NCBI GenBank assembly: GCA_027038175.1
Contig: JALVYB010000073.1
Span: forward strand, 31,922 to 95,921
Length of the DNA: 64,000 nt
Reading direction: 5' to 3'
DNA from: Caldifarciminota bacterium
Lineage (GTDB): Bacteria; Hydrothermota; Hydrothermia; UBA1063; CAJXJZ01
The notes under the pieces are model-generated. The model saw only the letters and a list, made by a program, of their open reading frames with translations. It searched no databases and had not been told where the DNA came from. Positions 62,830-64,000 of the stretch are shown in pieces. Made by a program: the position numbers and the translations under genes. Positions within the stretch are counted from its first letter, which is position 1. Every line of letters starts with the position of its first letter.

Positions 62830-64000
62830 ATGCTAAGAATTGCGTTGATGCTTATTGGGATACTCCCGTATCCTCTGAGAAGAGACCTGAGGACTAATTT
62901 TTACAGGTATTACTTCAGTGCCATTTATAACATAAAAAACGGCAATTTAGATGAGGCGGAGGAGATTGCTAACCTGACAAAGAACATTATCAGGGAGAAG
63001 AAAGAAGCCTTTTTGTCTTTTTACCTTTTGGGTTGCATAAAGGCAGCAAAATCGGATTGGTCTGCGGCTAAATACTATCTTGAAAATGCACTGGATGTGG
63101 CTGATAACAGAAAGGACAGTATTGTCATAGAACCATGGCTTTTATATGTGTACTATTATGATGATGGTCTCTATTCCACTTATGAGGAGGCAAAGAAATT
63201 TAACTCCGGTATACCAGAAGAACGTGTTTACAGGGCGCTTTTTCTGGTTGATGAGGAAAGGTATAAGGACGCACTAAATATTCTAAAAGGGTTGAACAAT
63301 CATGAGGCTGACTATATTAGGTCTTATATCTATTATAAAACTGGGCAGATAGATTCTGCTCTTTACTGGCTTTCTGTTCTTGATTCGTTAAATGACGTGG
63401 AAAAAGTTTTTTACTCCACTTTGCTTTATGAAAAAGGAGAATATGAAAAATCTTACTCGCTAATAAAGACTGTTCCCAAAAGCGATGTATATTCAGTTGT
63501 GTTGCAGGCATTAATTGAGAGCAAATTAAAGTCTGAAAATCTATTTCAGACATACAAAAAATACAGAGATTTGCTCAGGGGAAAGCCTGAATTTGGTAAG
63601 ATTGCACTTATTACAGCCCAAATGTATTTTGAGAGAAAGGATTATGGAAAGGTTGTAAGTATACTTGAGGATGTGATGACACAACTCAATGAGGATGAGC
63701 GTAAAAAGGCTATGTTCTATCTTGGTACGTCTTATGTTTTTCTTAAAAGGTATGCCAATGCATTGAAAGTATGGGAAAAACTTGTAAACGAAGACAGAGA
63801 ACATTACGATTATACACATTTTCAGATGGGAAGATGTGCATATGAGCTGGAGCTTGACAGTATAGCAATGGAAAATCTCTTGAGGCTTCATGATACGTCT
63901 GCATATTATTTCTGGGGGCTTTACCTGACTGCCAGAGTGTTGCTAAGATTGAAATCTGAAAACCATGCTATGAAACTACTTGGTTATATTACCTCTTACC
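62830..64000 (+). CDS. TPR-like repeat protein, 3' end beyond window
   Basis: The frame is open from the ATG at 62830 to the last base (390 residues seen). The N-terminus MLRIALMLIGILP is hydrophobic and may be a short signal peptide. The rest is helical-repeat sequence of the TPR/Sel1 kind: GNLDEAEEIANLTKNI, SDWSAAKYYLENALDV, ERYKDALNILKGL, KDYGKVVSILEDV, KRYANALKVWEKLV. A large periplasmic or outer-membrane TPR scaffold is likely; no catalytic domain is visible yet. It lies 141 bases after the nitroreductase gene and is probably transcribed separately. Confidence 0.8.
   Translation, partial: MLRIALMLIGILPYPLRRDLRTNFYRYYFSAIYNIKNGNLDEAEEIANLTKNIIREKKEAFLSFYLLGCIKAAKSDWSAAKYYLENALDVADNRKDSIVIEPWLLYVYYYDDGLYSTYEEAKKFNSGIPEERVYRALFLVDEERYKDALNILKGLNNHEADYIRSYIYYKTGQIDSALYWLSVLDSLNDVEKVFYSTLLYEKGEYEKSYSLIKTVPKSDVYSVVLQALIESKLKSENLFQTYKKYRDLLRGKPEFGKIALITAQMYFERKDYGKVVSILEDVMTQLNEDERKKAMFYLGTSYVFLKRYANALKVWEKLVNEDREHYDYTHFQMGRCAYELELDSIAMENLLRLHDTSAYYFWGLYLTARVLLRLKSENHAMKLLGYITSY

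Overview
The window reads as a chromosomal segment of an uncultivated-type, anaerobic, Gram-negative bacterium. Lipoproteins, a PBP2/RodA/MreBCD elongasome and surface proteins ending in FlgD/type-IX-like C-terminal domains point to a diderm envelope. The DNA is AT-rich, genes are tightly packed and many overlap by 1-29 bases. The mix (two-subunit GlyQ/GlyS, a DUF4837-like lipoprotein, LVIVD-repeat and cleaved-adhesin-like surface proteins, Hdr/Flx redox proteins, orphan PAS sensor) is reminiscent of candidate phyla such as WOR-3/Stahlbacteria, Hydrothermae or relatives; that placement is an inference. No rRNA, tRNA, CRISPR array, insertion sequence or phage gene was seen, and no gene-free stretch exceeds 300 bases.

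Layout. 1-3374: a heterodimeric BmrC/BmrD-like ABC exporter (first gene cut by the window edge). 3379-6172 (minus): zinc-ribbon protein, RpoZ, CoaBC, family-4 uracil-DNA glycosylase. 6208-8217 (minus): multi-PAS sensor without an output domain. 8382-9098: TPR protein. 9107-15013 (minus): MoxR ATPase, dGTPase, M55 D-aminopeptidase, RecG, DUF4837-like lipoprotein. 15146-18457: LVIVD surface protein and a DUF2135-like lipoprotein. 18582-25407: two very large signalling proteins of parallel architecture, one with a GGDEF head and one with a mammalian soluble-adenylyl-cyclase-like head, each followed by an ATPase module and TPRs. 25396-28518 (minus): large surface protein. 28723-41191: a ten-gene overlapping run glyQ-glyS-mutS-mreB-mreC-mreD-mrdA-rodA-miaA-GGDEF. 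41184-44315: FKBP isomerase, small membrane and lipoproteins, and a three-gene unit ending in a winged-helix regulator. 44488-47382: secreted two-HKD phospholipase D-like protein. 62830-64000: TPR protein cut by the window end.

The most striking region is 47554-62688: 17 same-strand genes whose largest gap is 13 bases, behind one good promoter. It joins (i) a 1480-residue tandem HdrA with a GltD-like NAD(P)H oxidoreductase inserted in it, (ii) a complete Flx set (FlxD/MvhD, two Fe-S subunits, FlxA flavin subunit), (iii) a second tandem HdrA plus HdrC and HdrB with both CCG clusters intact, (iv) an AhpD-like CxxC protein, TusA, and five DsrE/F/H-superfamily proteins, (v) a GcvH-like lipoyl-carrier protein with its lysine intact, and (vi) a nitroreductase. 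I infer an NAD(P)H- and ferredoxin-linked, probably electron-bifurcating, heterodisulfide/persulfide system in which sulfur is passed along TusA/DsrE proteins and possibly held on protein-bound lipoate. It resembles a hybrid of the Flx-Hdr complex of anaerobes and the sHdr-LbpA sulfur pathway; no dsrAB, dsrC, apr or sat gene is present in the window.

A second recurring pattern is promoter architecture: near-consensus -35/-10 boxes, mostly with an exact 17-base spacer. For several transcription units the -10 box lies only 6-9 bases before the start codon with no Shine-Dalgarno sequence, implying leaderless mRNAs, whereas genes for exported proteins and operon-internal genes mostly carry strong AGGAGG sites.
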